64,000 nt of DNA from Streptomyces sp. NBC_00704 (GCF_036226605.1 NZ_CP109000.1:434001-498000), one strand, 5' to 3'. Counted from the first letter of the stretch, positions 18,123-27,956 are shown. Notes: a model not told the origin generated them from the letters alone. Program-made: numbers and translations.

Positions 18123-18899
18123 GTGTCCTCAGCCAGGTTCAAGGTCCACCGCAGGAGATGGCTCACCGGTCTCGCCGGCGCCGCCGTGCCGGTCGTCGCC
18201 GTGCCCTCGGTCGCCTTCGCCGCCCCTCCCCAGGCGCTCGCGCAGAACGCCGAGGCGGCGGAGCTGACGTACCAGCCCGCTTTCGACTACGACACGGACG
18301 GCTGCTACTCGTCGCCCGCCATCGGCCCCGACGGCACGGTCAACGGCGGTCTGAAGCCGACCGGCGCGCTGAACGGAAGCTGCCACGACGCCTCCGACCT
18401 GGACAACACCAACAGCTACTCGCGCTACAAGTGCAACAACGGCTGGTGCGCGTACATGTACAGCCTCTACTTCGAGAAGGACCAGGCGCTGCCCGGCAGC
18501 GGCATCGGCGGCCACCGCAACGACTGGGAGCACGTCGTGGTCTGGGTGCAGAACGACCAGGTCCAGTACGTGTCGACGTCCAACCACGGCGGGTTCACCG
18601 TGCACCCCGCGTCGACGGTGCGCTTCGAGGGGACCCACGCGAAGGCCGTCTACCACAAGGACGGCATCCGCACGCACTGCTTCAGGATCGCCAACTCCAA
18701 CGACGAGCCGCCGGAGAACCACAAGCACACCTGGCAGTACCCGCCGCTGGTCGGCTGGAACGGTTACCCGCCCGGCCTGCGGGACAAGCTGAGCAGCTAC
18801 GACTTCGGCAGCGCCAACTTCGGCCTGAAGGACGCCTCCTTCGCCGGGAACCTGTCGTCGGCCAAGCCGTCCGGCATCTCGTTCGACCCCGCCGCGTAG
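18123..18899 (+). CDS. Secreted NPP1/NLP-family (necrosis-inducing-like) protein
   Basis: A 258-residue exported protein of the NPP1 family. The signal peptide contains HRRRWLTG, which fits a twin-arginine signal, with cleavage near AFAAPP (about residue 35). The family heptad GHRHDWE appears as GHRNDWE; the metal ligands His, Asp and Glu are kept and only the second His is Asn. Four cysteines suggest two disulfides. In oomycetes and fungi NLPs bind plant glycosyl-inositol-phosphoceramides and lyse dicot membranes; in Streptomyces the role is unknown. The GTG has AGGAG upstream. A 10-bp terminator hairpin follows. Confidence 0.9.
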   Translation: MSSARFKVHRRRWLTGLAGAAVPVVAVPSVAFAAPPQALAQNAEAAELTYQPAFDYDTDGCYSSPAIGPDGTVNGGLKPTGALNGSCHDASDLDNTNSYSRYKCNNGWCAYMYSLYFEKDQALPGSGIGGHRNDWEHVVVWVQNDQVQYVSTSNHGGFTVHPASTVRFEGTHAKAVYHKDGIRTHCFRIANSNDEPPENHKHTWQYPPLVGWNGYPPGLRDKLSSYDFGSANFGLKDASFAGNLSSAKPSGISFDPAA

Positions 18900-18940
18900 G
18901 CGTTCGGCAGGGCCCGACCCATGGGCCCCGCAACGGAGTT

Positions 18941-18968
18941 CGGCCCCGGAAACCGGCGTCCGGGGCCG
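18941..18968 (+). terminator. Terminator hairpin of the NPP1 gene
   Basis: CGGCCCCGGA and TCCGGGGCCG form a perfect 10-bp stem with an 8-base loop. There is no T-run, as is usual in Streptomyces. Confidence 0.7.
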
Positions 18969-19072
18969 TCTGCGGGGCATGATGAGCGGATGGATCTTCT
19001 TCGAGAACTCCCGCCCGTGACCACGGGGACGGCGCATGTCCGCGTCCCTGTCCCTGCCGGGAGCGAGGTCCG

Positions 19073-19537
19073 GTGAGCGCCGCCCGGGTGCGGCCCGCCG
19101 AGCGGTCCGATCTCCCGCGCGTCGCGGAACTGGCCGCGCAGCACGCGCGGTACGAGCGCGCCGACCCGCCCGTGCCGGACCTCGCCGAACGCCTGGCGCG
19201 GCTCCTGTTCGACGTGCCCGCGCCGCTCCTCGGGTGCCTGGTCGCCGAACTGCCCGACGGCGAGGTCGTCGGCTACGCCACCTGCTCGCCCGCGCTCTCC
19301 ACCTGGGAGGGCCGCGAGTACCTCCACATGGACTGCCTGTTCCTCGCCCCGGACCACCGCGGCCGGGGGCTGGGCGCCCTGCTCATGGACGCGGTCGAGG
19401 GCCGGGCCCGCAGTCTGGGGCTGGCCGAGGTGCAGTGGCAGACCCCGGTCTGGAACGAGGGCGCGATCCGCTTCTACGCCCGGCGCGGCGCCCTCGGAGC
19501 GGACAAGCGGCGCTTCAGCATGCGGGTGGACCCGTGA
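19073..19537 (+). CDS. GNAT-family N-acetyltransferase
   Basis: A 154-residue GNAT enzyme. The acetyl-CoA pyrophosphate-binding loop is DHRGRGLGALLM (about residues 98-109), preceded by the strand YLHMDCLFL and followed by WNEGAIRFYARRGA, the usual end of the fold. The sequence resembles diamine/small-amine acetyltransferases. The GTG start follows GAGGTCC. The gene lies 69 bases before hemC, which appears to have its own leaderless promoter. Confidence 0.87.
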   Translation: MSAARVRPAERSDLPRVAELAAQHARYERADPPVPDLAERLARLLFDVPAPLLGCLVAELPDGEVVGYATCSPALSTWEGREYLHMDCLFLAPDHRGRGLGALLMDAVEGRARSLGLAEVQWQTPVWNEGAIRFYARRGALGADKRRFSMRVDP

Positions 19538-19593
19538 GCCGCTGAGCGGTGGCGGAAACCCGTGAGCCGTGCGGGCCGCGGGCCGCGAGGGTC

Positions 19594-19606
19594 TATCGTG
19601 TCCCGC
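19594..19606 (+). promoter_or_regulatory. -10 element of a leaderless promoter
   Basis: TATCGT at 19594-19599 is seven bases before the ATG at 19607, with no ribosome site. Confidence 0.45.
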
Positions 19607-20542
19607 ATGTCCGTTCCGGAACTCATCCGCATCGTCTCCCGCGACTCGCCCATGGCCCTGGCCCAAGTGGAGCGGGTGCGGGCGGAGTTGACCGCCCTGC
19701 ATCCCGGTGTGCGCACCGAGGTCGTCCCCGTGAGGACGACCGGCGACAAGTGGATGGGGGATCTCTCCCTGGTCGAGGGCAAGGGCGCGTTCACCAAGGA
19801 GGTCGACGCGGCGCTGCTGGCCGGCGAGGCCGATCTCGCGGTGCACTGCGTCAAGGACGTCCCCGCCGACCGGCCGCTGCCCGCCGGGACGGTGTTCGCG
19901 GCGTTCCTGCGGCGCGACGACGTCCGTGACGCGCTGATCCACCCGGGTGGCCGCACCCTGGACGAGCTGCCGGCCGGGACGCGCATCGGCACCTCCTCGG
20001 TCCGGCGGATCGCCCAGCTCGCCGCCACCCACCCGCAGGTGCAGTGCGTGCCGTTCCGCGGGAACGCCAACCGGCGGCTGGAGAAGCTCGCGGCCGGCGA
20101 GGCGGACGCGCTGCTCCTCGCGGTGGCGGGGCTCGAGCGCATCGACCGGCGGGACGTGATCACCGAGGTGCTGTCGCCGGAGACGATGATGCCGCCGATC
20201 GGCGCGGGCATCCTCGCCCTTCAGTGCCGCGAGGGCGACGCCGACCTCATCGACGCCGTCAGCGGGCTCGGTGATCCGGCGACCCATCGCGAGGCGACGG
20301 CGGAACGCATGTTCCTGCATGTGCTCCAGGGCCACTGCAACAGCCCGATCGCGGGCTTCGCACGGGTGGACCGCAGCGGCGAACTGTCCCTGCGGGCCTG
20401 CGTGTTCACGCCGGACGGCAAGACCCGGCTCAACGCCCACGAGTGGGCGGGCCGCCTCGATCCGGCGACGCTCGGCACGTCGGTGGCGGTGGCGCTGCTG
20501 CGGCAGGGCGCGCGCGAGATCATCGACGGCATTCCGCACTGA
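19607..20542 (+). CDS. hemC: Hydroxymethylbilane synthase (porphobilinogen deaminase), stand-alone copy
   Basis: A 311-residue enzyme that builds hydroxymethylbilane from four porphobilinogens. Visible are the substrate motif [10 protein letters not shown] with the catalytic Asp (usually VHSLKDVP), [18 protein letters not shown] and the dipyrromethane-cofactor Cys in [11 protein letters not shown] (usually LEGGCQVPIG). The unusual cofactor loop and the absence of hemA, hemB or hemD nearby suggest a divergent second copy in addition to the main heme operon. The ATG at 19607 is chosen over an upstream in-frame GTG because of homology and the leaderless -10. Confidence 0.9.
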   Translation: MSVPELIRIVSRDSPMALAQVERVRAELTALHPGVRTEVVPVRTTGDKWMGDLSLVEGKGAFTKEVDAALLAGEADLAVHCVKDVPADRPLPAGTVFAAFLRRDDVRDALIHPGGRTLDELPAGTRIGTSSVRRIAQLAATHPQVQCVPFRGNANRRLEKLAAGEADALLLAVAGLERIDRRDVITEVLSPETMMPPIGAGILALQCREGDADLIDAVSGLGDPATHREATAERMFLHVLQGHCNSPIAGFARVDRSGELSLRACVFTPDGKTRLNAHEWAGRLDPATLGTSVAVALLRQGAREIIDGIPH

Positions 20543-20624
20543 CCGTCCGCCGCACCCGCGAGGGGCGCCCGGCCTGCCGGACGGCGCACCCTTTTCGTCC
20601 CTCAGCCGGCGTCCGCCCCGTCCG

Positions 20625-21146
20625 TCAGGCGGTGCCCTCTTCGGCCTGGTCGCGCAGGAAGTTGCTGACCTGGCGGGCCAGGCTGTCGCGTCCCGCGCCG
20701 GTCTGGGCGCCGCCGGAGCCCTCGTGCAGTCCGATGCCGCCGCTCCACAGCCGGCGGTCGGCCCAGTCGTCGTCCACCCGCAGCTGGATCTGGACGTCGA
20801 CCTGGCCGAGAGAGGCCTCCGGGCCCGCCGCGTAGAGCACGGCGGTCGCCCGGCGCAGCGGGTAGACGTCGAAACCCTCGATGAACTGCGAGTTGCGCCA
20901 GTCGATGAACGCGCTCTCGCCGTCGGACCCGAGCCGCACGTCGATCTGGCCGTCCTCCAGGTGGATCGTGGAGTGCAGGGGGCCCCGGTTCTCCACGGTC
21001 ACCCGCAGACAGAAGTAGGTCAGCCCCTCCGCGGCGTCGTCACGCCCGCGCGGCGGCTCGCTCTGTTCCAGTCGGTGGACGCGGACCCGCAGACCGGCGT
21101 ACTCGTCGTACTCCAGCCAGTCCCCGACCACGTTCGGCTCGTGCAC
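20625..21146 (-). CDS. Conserved hypothetical protein
   Basis: A 173-residue acidic cytosolic protein of a type widely found in Streptomyces but of unknown function. It appears as a beta-rich domain (YFCLRVTVENRG, LEDGQIDVRLGS, DVQIQLRVDDDW) with a short helical C-terminus (SLARQVSNFLRDQAEE). There is no signal peptide. The GTG start lies 29 bases below a strong promoter whose spacer holds an inverted repeat. Confidence 0.75.
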   Translation of the reverse strand: MHEPNVVGDWLEYDEYAGLRVRVHRLEQSEPPRGRDDAAEGLTYFCLRVTVENRGPLHSTIHLEDGQIDVRLGSDGESAFIDWRNSQFIEGFDVYPLRRATAVLYAAGPEASLGQVDVQIQLRVDDDWADRRLWSGGIGLHEGSGGAQTGAGRDSLARQVSNFLRDQAEEGTA

Positions 21147-21174
21147 AGTCCACCTCTCGACTTCTACCGGCTGC

Positions 21175-21204
21175 TTCCTATCCGTGCGCCGATCGCACTG
21201 TCAA
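21175..21204 (-). promoter_or_regulatory. Promoter with an inverted repeat in its spacer
   Basis: On the minus strand TTGACA (21199-21204) and TAGGAA (21175-21180) are 18 bases apart. The spacer holds the inverted repeat GTGCG-N5-CGCAC (21184-21198), an operator position. Confidence 0.65.
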
Positions 21205-21242
21205 ATGAGCAGAATGCGCTGTGGCCAGGGAATTCACCCCGT

Positions 21243-21257
21243 TTGATCGCTGATCAA
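21243..21257. other. Short palindrome TTGATC-N3-GATCAA
   Basis: A perfect 6-bp inverted repeat lies between the end of the ABC transporter operon and the promoter of the hypothetical gene. It could be an operator or a weak terminator. Confidence 0.4.
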
Positions 21258-21337
21258 GCCGTGCGCAGGGACAATCGTCCGACGGGCCCCGCAAGGGCTT
21301 GCCCGGGGCGTGCCGCACATCACGTCCCCGCGCCGCG

Positions 21338-22198
21338 TCAACGGGCCGGCCGGCCCAGGAGCGAGGAGGCCGCGGCGACGCCGAGCGCGGCGGACACGGC
21401 GAGCACCCCGAAGTCGGTCCCGAGTCGCGCGGGCGTGCCGAGGAGCAGTCCGCGCAGCGCGTCCACCTCGTAGCTGAGCGGGTTGACCCGGCTGACGGCC
21501 TGGAGCCAGCCGGGCATGACCGCGACCGGATAGAGGGCGTTGGAGCCGAAGAACAGCGGCATGGTGATGGCCTGGCCGATGCCCATCAGGCGGTCGCGGC
21601 TGAGGACGACGCCCGCGATGGTCATGGACAGGCAGGAGAAGAACGCCGAGCCGAGGACCACGACGGCGGCGACTCCGAGCAGTCGGAGCGGGTTCCAGGT
21701 CAGGGAGACGCCGAGCAGGGCGGCGATGACGACCACGACGACCGCCTGGATCACCGACTTCACCCCGGCCGCGAAGGCCTTGCCGGTGACGAGCGCGGAG
21801 CGCGGGGTGGGGGTGACGAGGAGCTTGGTGAGCACCCCGGCGTCCCGTTCCCAGATGATCTGGATGCCGTAGAAGATGGCGATGAACATCGCGGACTGGG
21901 CGATGATCCCGGGCGCCAGGTAGTCGAGGTAGGGGATGCCTCCGGTGGGGATGGCCTTGATCCGGGTGAAGGTCTGGCCGAAGATCAGCAGCCACAGCGC
22001 GGGCTGGACGGCACGGGTGTACAGCTCGGTGCGGTCGTGGCGCAGTTTCTGCAGTTCGACGGCGCACAGTGCGGCGACGCGGGCGGGCAGCAGACGCCAC
22101 CCGGCGCGGGGCGGCGGCGGGGTCAGCAGCAGGTCGATGCTCTGGGCGGGGACGCGGTCAGCCGACGCGGCGGGCGGTGCGGCGGGTGCTTCGGACAT
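21338..22198 (-). CDS. ABC-2 type transporter permease (DrrB-like)
   Basis: A 286-residue permease with about six membrane segments: QPALWLLIFGQTF, IAQSAMFIAIFYGIQIIW, VVVVVIAALLGVSL, VAVVVLGSAFFSCLSMTIAGV, the ITMPLFFGSNALYPVAVMP re-entrant region and a C-terminal segment. The pattern is typical of daunorubicin-resistance-type exporters. The ATG at 22198 lies inside the end of the ATPase gene (41-base overlap), so the two are made together. Confidence 0.9.
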   Translation of the reverse strand: MSEAPAAPPAASADRVPAQSIDLLLTPPPPRAGWRLLPARVAALCAVELQKLRHDRTELYTRAVQPALWLLIFGQTFTRIKAIPTGGIPYLDYLAPGIIAQSAMFIAIFYGIQIIWERDAGVLTKLLVTPTPRSALVTGKAFAAGVKSVIQAVVVVVIAALLGVSLTWNPLRLLGVAAVVVLGSAFFSCLSMTIAGVVLSRDRLMGIGQAITMPLFFGSNALYPVAVMPGWLQAVSRVNPLSYEVDALRGLLLGTPARLGTDFGVLAVSAALGVAAASSLLGRPAR

Positions 22199-23009
22199 CG
22201 CGGAAATCTCCTGCCTGCTCGTCGAGGCCGCTGCCGGCGACGTCCCGGAAGACGTCCTCCAGCGTGGGCAGCAGGTCGGTGTCCGGCGCCCCGGCGTCCC
22301 GTCGGCGCCGGCCCAGGTCCGCACGGAGCCGAAGCGGGGCGCCGAGGGCGCGGATCCGGCCACGGTGCATCAGGCCGACCCGGTCGCAGTGGCGGTCGGC
22401 CTCGTCCATGTAGTGCGTGGTCACCAGGACCGTCATGCCGGTGGCCTCGCGCACGGCGGCGATGTGCTCCCAGACCCCCGTTCGGGCGATCGGGTCGAGG
22501 CCGATGGTCGGCTCGTCCAGGATCAGCAACCGGGGCGCGCTCACCAGCGCCTGGGCGAGTTCGAGGCGGCGCACCATGCCGCCGGAGTAGGTGCCGGCCA
22601 GCCGGTCGGCGGCGTCGGCGAGGCCGACGGCGCCCAGTGCCTGGGCCACGCGTGCGGCACGCTCGCGCCTGGGCACGTCGAAGACGCGGGCGAACAGGGA
22701 GACGTTCTCGCGGCCGGTGAGCCCCGAGTCGGCGGACAGCTGCTGCGGGACGTAGCCGAGCAGCCGCCGTACGGCCATGCGGTCCCCGGCGGCGTCGTGG
22801 CCGAAGACGCGCACCCTGCCGGAGGGGACCGGCAGCAGGGTGGTGATGCAGCGGATGGCGGTCGTCTTGCCTGCCCCGTTGGGTCCGAGGAGGCCGAACA
22901 CCTCGCCTTCCCGGACGGTCAGTTCGAGCCCGTCGACGGCCCTGGTGTCCCCGAAGGCGTGGGTGAGCCCGCTGCACACGACGGCGGGCGGCGCGGTGTC
23001 GGTCGTCAT
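22158..23009 (-). CDS. ABC transporter ATP-binding protein (DrrA-like)
   Basis: A 283-residue ATPase of the drug-export type. Walker A GPNGAGKTT (about residues 42-50), signature YSGGMVRRLELA, Walker B LLILDEPTIGLDP, and the H-loop TTHYMDEAD are all intact. The last 60 residues form the usual DrrA C-terminal domain but the final 20 are Arg-rich. It starts within the stop of marR (ATGA at 23006-23009). Confidence 0.93.
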   Translation of the reverse strand: MTTDTAPPAVVCSGLTHAFGDTRAVDGLELTVREGEVFGLLGPNGAGKTTAIRCITTLLPVPSGRVRVFGHDAAGDRMAVRRLLGYVPQQLSADSGLTGRENVSLFARVFDVPRRERAARVAQALGAVGLADAADRLAGTYSGGMVRRLELAQALVSAPRLLILDEPTIGLDPIARTGVWEHIAAVREATGMTVLVTTHYMDEADRHCDRVGLMHRGRIRALGAPLRLRADLGRRRRDAGAPDTDLLPTLEDVFRDVAGSGLDEQAGDFRDVRSTRRTARRVG

Positions 23010-23617
23010 GGCTTCCCGGCCTCCTCGCGCAGGGTGACGGCGAGCGCGCGCAGGGCGGGCAGCGCCGCGTGCAGGGCCCGGCGGTCGGCGTCGTCCAGAC
23101 GGGCGACCTGCCGGGCGAGGAGCGCGGATCGCCGTTCCCGCCAGGCCCGCAGCCGGGTCTCGGCCCGCCCGGTGAGCAGCAGCCGGGCGGCGCGCCGGTC
23201 GACGGGGTCGGTCTCCCGGACCAGGTATCCGTCCTTGGCCAGCCTGTTGACCAGCGTCGACACCGAGTTGCCCGCGAGGTGCAGCTCCTTGGCCGCGTCC
23301 GAGACGCCGACGCCGGGCCGCGCCTCGACCAGGCGCAGCAGTTCGACCTCGGCGCCGCGCAGCCGCGGCTCGGTCAGACCGGCCCGCAGCCGCCGCCGGA
23401 GCAACCGCTGAAGGCCGACGACGGCGTCGGCGAGGTCCTCGGCCAACGCGTCCTGCGCCACTGCGTCCACCCCGTCGATGGTGTCCGTGCCGAGCGCGGG
23501 ATCCGTGTCGTGCGCGGGACTCGTGTCGTGCGCGGGATCCGTACCGGCCACGGCATCCGTGGCGGCCACGGCATCCGTGGCGTCCCGAGCGTCCTCGCCG
23601 TCCGTGGTCGCGTCCAT
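23006..23617 (-). CDS. MarR-family regulator with a repetitive acidic N-terminus
   Basis: A 203-residue regulator. The first 55 residues are a low-complexity Asp/Thr/Ala stretch made of repeats such as DTSPAHDTDPA, absent in ordinary MarR proteins of about 150 residues. The winged-helix domain follows: GVSDAAKELHLAGNSVSTL recognition region and the wing RETDPVDRRAARLLLT. It leads a coupled marR-ABC-permease operon, so it is likely a ligand-released repressor of its own exporter. The ATG at 23617 is seven bases after the -10 that overlaps a perfect operator. Confidence 0.9.
   Translation of the reverse strand: MDATTDGEDARDATDAVAATDAVAGTDPAHDTSPAHDTDPALGTDTIDGVDAVAQDALAEDLADAVVGLQRLLRRRLRAGLTEPRLRGAEVELLRLVEARPGVGVSDAAKELHLAGNSVSTLVNRLAKDGYLVRETDPVDRRAARLLLTGRAETRLRAWRERRSALLARQVARLDDADRRALHAALPALRALAVTLREEAGKP
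23487..23580. repeat. Short tandem repeats coding the acidic MarR N-terminus
   Basis: Units like GTGTCGTGCGCGGGA (two copies) and GGCCACGGCATCCGT (two copies) follow each other and encode the acidic repeats of the N-terminal extension. Confidence 0.7.
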
Positions 23618-23624
23618 ACCGGCG

Positions 23625-23630
23625 ACGTTA
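23625..23630 (-). promoter_or_regulatory. -10 element of a leaderless marR promoter
   Basis: On the minus strand TAACGT is seven bases before the ATG at 23617. It is inside the left arm of the operator. Confidence 0.5.
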
Positions 23631-23650
23631 CCTCTGTGTCAGAGGTAACG
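23626..23650. promoter_or_regulatory. Perfect MarR-type operator
   Basis: CGTTACCTCT and AGAGGTAACG are perfect 10-bp inverted arms around GTGTC. It overlaps the -10 of the marR-ABC operon, a position for autorepression. Confidence 0.85.
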
Positions 23651-23721
23651 GAGCCAAGGGCGGGTCAAGGAGGGAGGCGCTCGGGACGCGGGGGGCGGTG
23701 AGCGACAAATCGGGTGAAACT

Positions 23722-23747
23722 GTTTCGTGGCACCCTTTCGCGGGCAT
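23722..23747 (+). promoter_or_regulatory. Sigma-B/F-type promoter of the first sigma gene
   Basis: GTTT (23722) and GGGCAT (23742-23747) with a 16-base spacer match GNNT-N14-16-GGGTAY with one change. The downstream leader element at 23758 has the same spacing as at the second sigma gene. Confidence 0.65.
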
Positions 23748-23757
23748 CGGCAGGGAA

Positions 23758-23812
23758 GTGCTTCGGACAGGAGGCACGTCCGTGGGACCTGGCGGCCGGC
23801 CTGCCCCGGGTG
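23758..23812 (+). ncRNA. Conserved leader RNA element upstream of a sigma factor gene
   Basis: GTGCTTC-GGACAG-GAGGCAC can fold into a 7-bp stem with a 6-base loop at 23758-23777. It is followed by the blocks GTGGGACC (23782-23789) and TGCCCCGGGTG (23802-23812). The same three elements in the same order lie before the second sigma gene (62417-62485, minus strand). It starts ten bases after the -10 box, that is, near the 5' end of the transcript. Confidence 0.6.
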
Positions 23813-23890
23813 TCGCCCGAGTCCCTCCGAGTGTGCCTTTCCCACGGTGTCCCCCGTTCATCGCCAACCCTCCTGAGGGAGGCGCGCGTG

Positions 23891-24775
23891 ATGCGTACCA
23901 CCGTCCGAACGAAGCAGCACCCCCATGACGACGCCCCGGACACGACCGAGTGCTTCGTGCGTCTCGCCGGGCTGCCACCGGGTCCCGAGCGCCAGGCGCT
24001 CAAGGACGAACTGGTCCGGCTGTGGCTGCCCATGGCGGAGCGGATCGCGGTCCGCTTCCGGGGACGCGGCGAAGCGCTGGAGGACCTCTACCAGGTCGCC
24101 GCGCTGGGCCTGGTCAAGGCCGTCGACCACTACGACCCCGAACGCGGCCGCGCCTTCGAGGCGTACGCGGTCCCCACGATCACCGGGGAGATCAAGCGGC
24201 ACTTCCGCGACCACATGTGGACGCTGCACGTGCCGCGCCGCGTGCAGGACCTGCGCAACCGGGTGCGTCACGCGGCGAAGGACCTGTCCCAGACGACTCC
24301 GGGCCGGGCCCCGACGATCGCCGAGATCGCCGCGTACGCGCAGCTCACCGAGGACGAGGTGCGCACCGGCGCGGAGGCGCTGGAGTGCTTCACCGCCCTG
24401 TCGCTGGAGGCCGAGCTGCCCGGCACGGACGGCTACGCCCTCGAGGACGCCCTCGGGCAGTGCGACCCCGGCTACGACACCGTCGTCGACCGGGTGGCCG
24501 TGACCCCGTGTCTGCGGGCCCTGCCGGAGCGCGAGCGGACCATCCTCTACCTGCGGTTCTTCGCGGGCATGACGCAGAGCCGGATCGCCGAGCAGCTGGG
24601 CATCTCGCAGATGCACGTGTCCCGCCTCCTGAGCGGCTGCTTCGCGCGGCTGCGGGAGGAGATCACGGCCGAGACGGAAGCCGAGTGCCCTGCCGGAGGA
24701 GCCGGAGCCGGAGCCGGAGCGCGGGCGGCAGCCGCGACGGCTTCCGCCTCCGGGTCCGGGGCGGCGACCGGCTGA
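23891..24775 (+). CDS. Sigma-B/F-type RNA polymerase sigma factor (sigma-70 group 3)
   Basis: A 294-residue sigma factor of the SigB/SigF/SigG type. Region 2 reads LEDLYQVAALGLVKAVDHYDP and AYAVPTITGEIKRHFRDH; region 3 spans about 130-190; region 4 has the helix-turn-helix MTQSRIAEQLGISQMHVSRLL. The C-terminal 30 residues are a Gly/Ala-rich tail encoded by GCCGGA repeats. Factors of this type are held by RsbW-like anti-sigma ATPases and freed by STAS antagonists; no anti-sigma gene is next to it here. The ATG at 23891 has GGGAGG upstream. The promoter is of its own class, implying autoregulation. Confidence 0.93.
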   Translation: MRTTVRTKQHPHDDAPDTTECFVRLAGLPPGPERQALKDELVRLWLPMAERIAVRFRGRGEALEDLYQVAALGLVKAVDHYDPERGRAFEAYAVPTITGEIKRHFRDHMWTLHVPRRVQDLRNRVRHAAKDLSQTTPGRAPTIAEIAAYAQLTEDEVRTGAEALECFTALSLEAELPGTDGYALEDALGQCDPGYDTVVDRVAVTPCLRALPERERTILYLRFFAGMTQSRIAEQLGISQMHVSRLLSGCFARLREEITAETEAECPAGGAGAGAGARAAAATASASGSGAATG

Positions 24776-24814
24776 GCCCCCTGGCATCTCACCCTCCGGA
24801 AACGTCCTCACCCG

Positions 24815-24841
24815 AACGGCCCGGTCGCCCCGGGCCGTTTC
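24815..24841 (+). terminator. Terminator of the first sigma gene
   Basis: AACGGCCCGG and CCGGGCCGTT form a perfect 10-bp stem with a 5-base loop, followed by TC-rich sequence. Confidence 0.75.
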
Positions 24842-24983
24842 GGCTGCGCTTTCGCGCGGTACTCGTGCCGCCCCTCCATCGAACGGCCCGGTTCCCGGCA
24901 GGCGGCCGGGGCCGGTGCGGCCGGACACTGGGGAAGTCCCTCTCCCCCGCCCACCCGGCCGACAGACCAGGAACGCGAGTGCC

Positions 24984-25787
24984 ATGAACCAGCAATCGAC
25001 ATCCGCCCACGGCGCCCGGGGAGCGGTCTCCACGCACTCCGTCTTCGGCGCTCCCTGCTGGGTGAGCCTGACCAGCCGGGATCTCGAGGCCACGCAGGAC
25101 TTCTACCAGGCGGTGCTGGGCTGGAAGTGGCTCAGGGGCGCGCTCGGCGACCACTTCCGCACGGCCCTGGTGGGCGGTGTGCCGGTCGCGGGGATCGCCG
25201 CCGTGGCCTCGATGTGGCAGATGGCGGTCGCCTGGACGCCGTACTTCGCGGTGCCCGCCGCGGACGAGGCGGCGTCCCGTACGCGGGAGCGCGGCGGCAC
25301 CGTGGCCGTGGGCCCCATCTCCCTGCCGCCGGGCCGGGCGGCCCTGCTGGCCGACCGGGACGGCGCGACCTTCGGGATCTGGGAGGGCGAGCTGCTGGGC
25401 AACTGGGAGGCCTGGCGGCAGGCGGCGCCCGCGTTCGTCAGGCTGCACACCCGCGACGCCTTCGACTCGGCGATCTTCTACGGCGAGATCCTCGACTGGG
25501 CGACCGACCGTCCCGGGGCCTGCGAGGTCCACTACGAGGGCGGCGAGGTCGTGCTGCGCAGCAGGGGCGACGTGGTGGCCCGGATCGTGTCGGGCGCGCT
25601 GGAAGCCGCGCCCGACCCGACGATCCGGCCGCACTGGCAGGTCCACTTCGCCGTGGCGGACGTCACCGCGTGTGTGCGTGCGGCGGAGAAGCACGGTGGC
25701 AGCGTGCTCGCGGAGGGCGCCCGGGAGGCGGTGCTGCGGGACCCGGACGGCGCCCAGTTCACGGTGACGTCGCACCGGGAGCGCTGA
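24984..25787 (+). CDS. Two-domain VOC (glyoxalase-fold) protein
   Basis: A 267-residue cytosolic protein with two vicinal-oxygen-chelate halves: the first from CWVSLTSRDLEATQDFYQ, the second from VRLHTRDAFDSAIFYGEILDW. The metal-site residues typical of glyoxalase I are partly absent, as in the hydroxylase-like (HMC) subfamily of Streptomyces two-domain proteins. The substrate is unknown. The ATG at 24984 follows a weak site (GAACGCGAG). It is separated from the sigma gene by a terminator. Confidence 0.85.
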   Translation: MNQQSTSAHGARGAVSTHSVFGAPCWVSLTSRDLEATQDFYQAVLGWKWLRGALGDHFRTALVGGVPVAGIAAVASMWQMAVAWTPYFAVPAADEAASRTRERGGTVAVGPISLPPGRAALLADRDGATFGIWEGELLGNWEAWRQAAPAFVRLHTRDAFDSAIFYGEILDWATDRPGACEVHYEGGEVVLRSRGDVVARIVSGALEAAPDPTIRPHWQVHFAVADVTACVRAAEKHGGSVLAEGAREAVLRDPDGAQFTVTSHRER

Positions 25788-25799
25788 GCGCCGCCCTCC

Positions 25800-27952
<2,153 letters not shown>

Positions 27953-27956
<4 letters not shown>

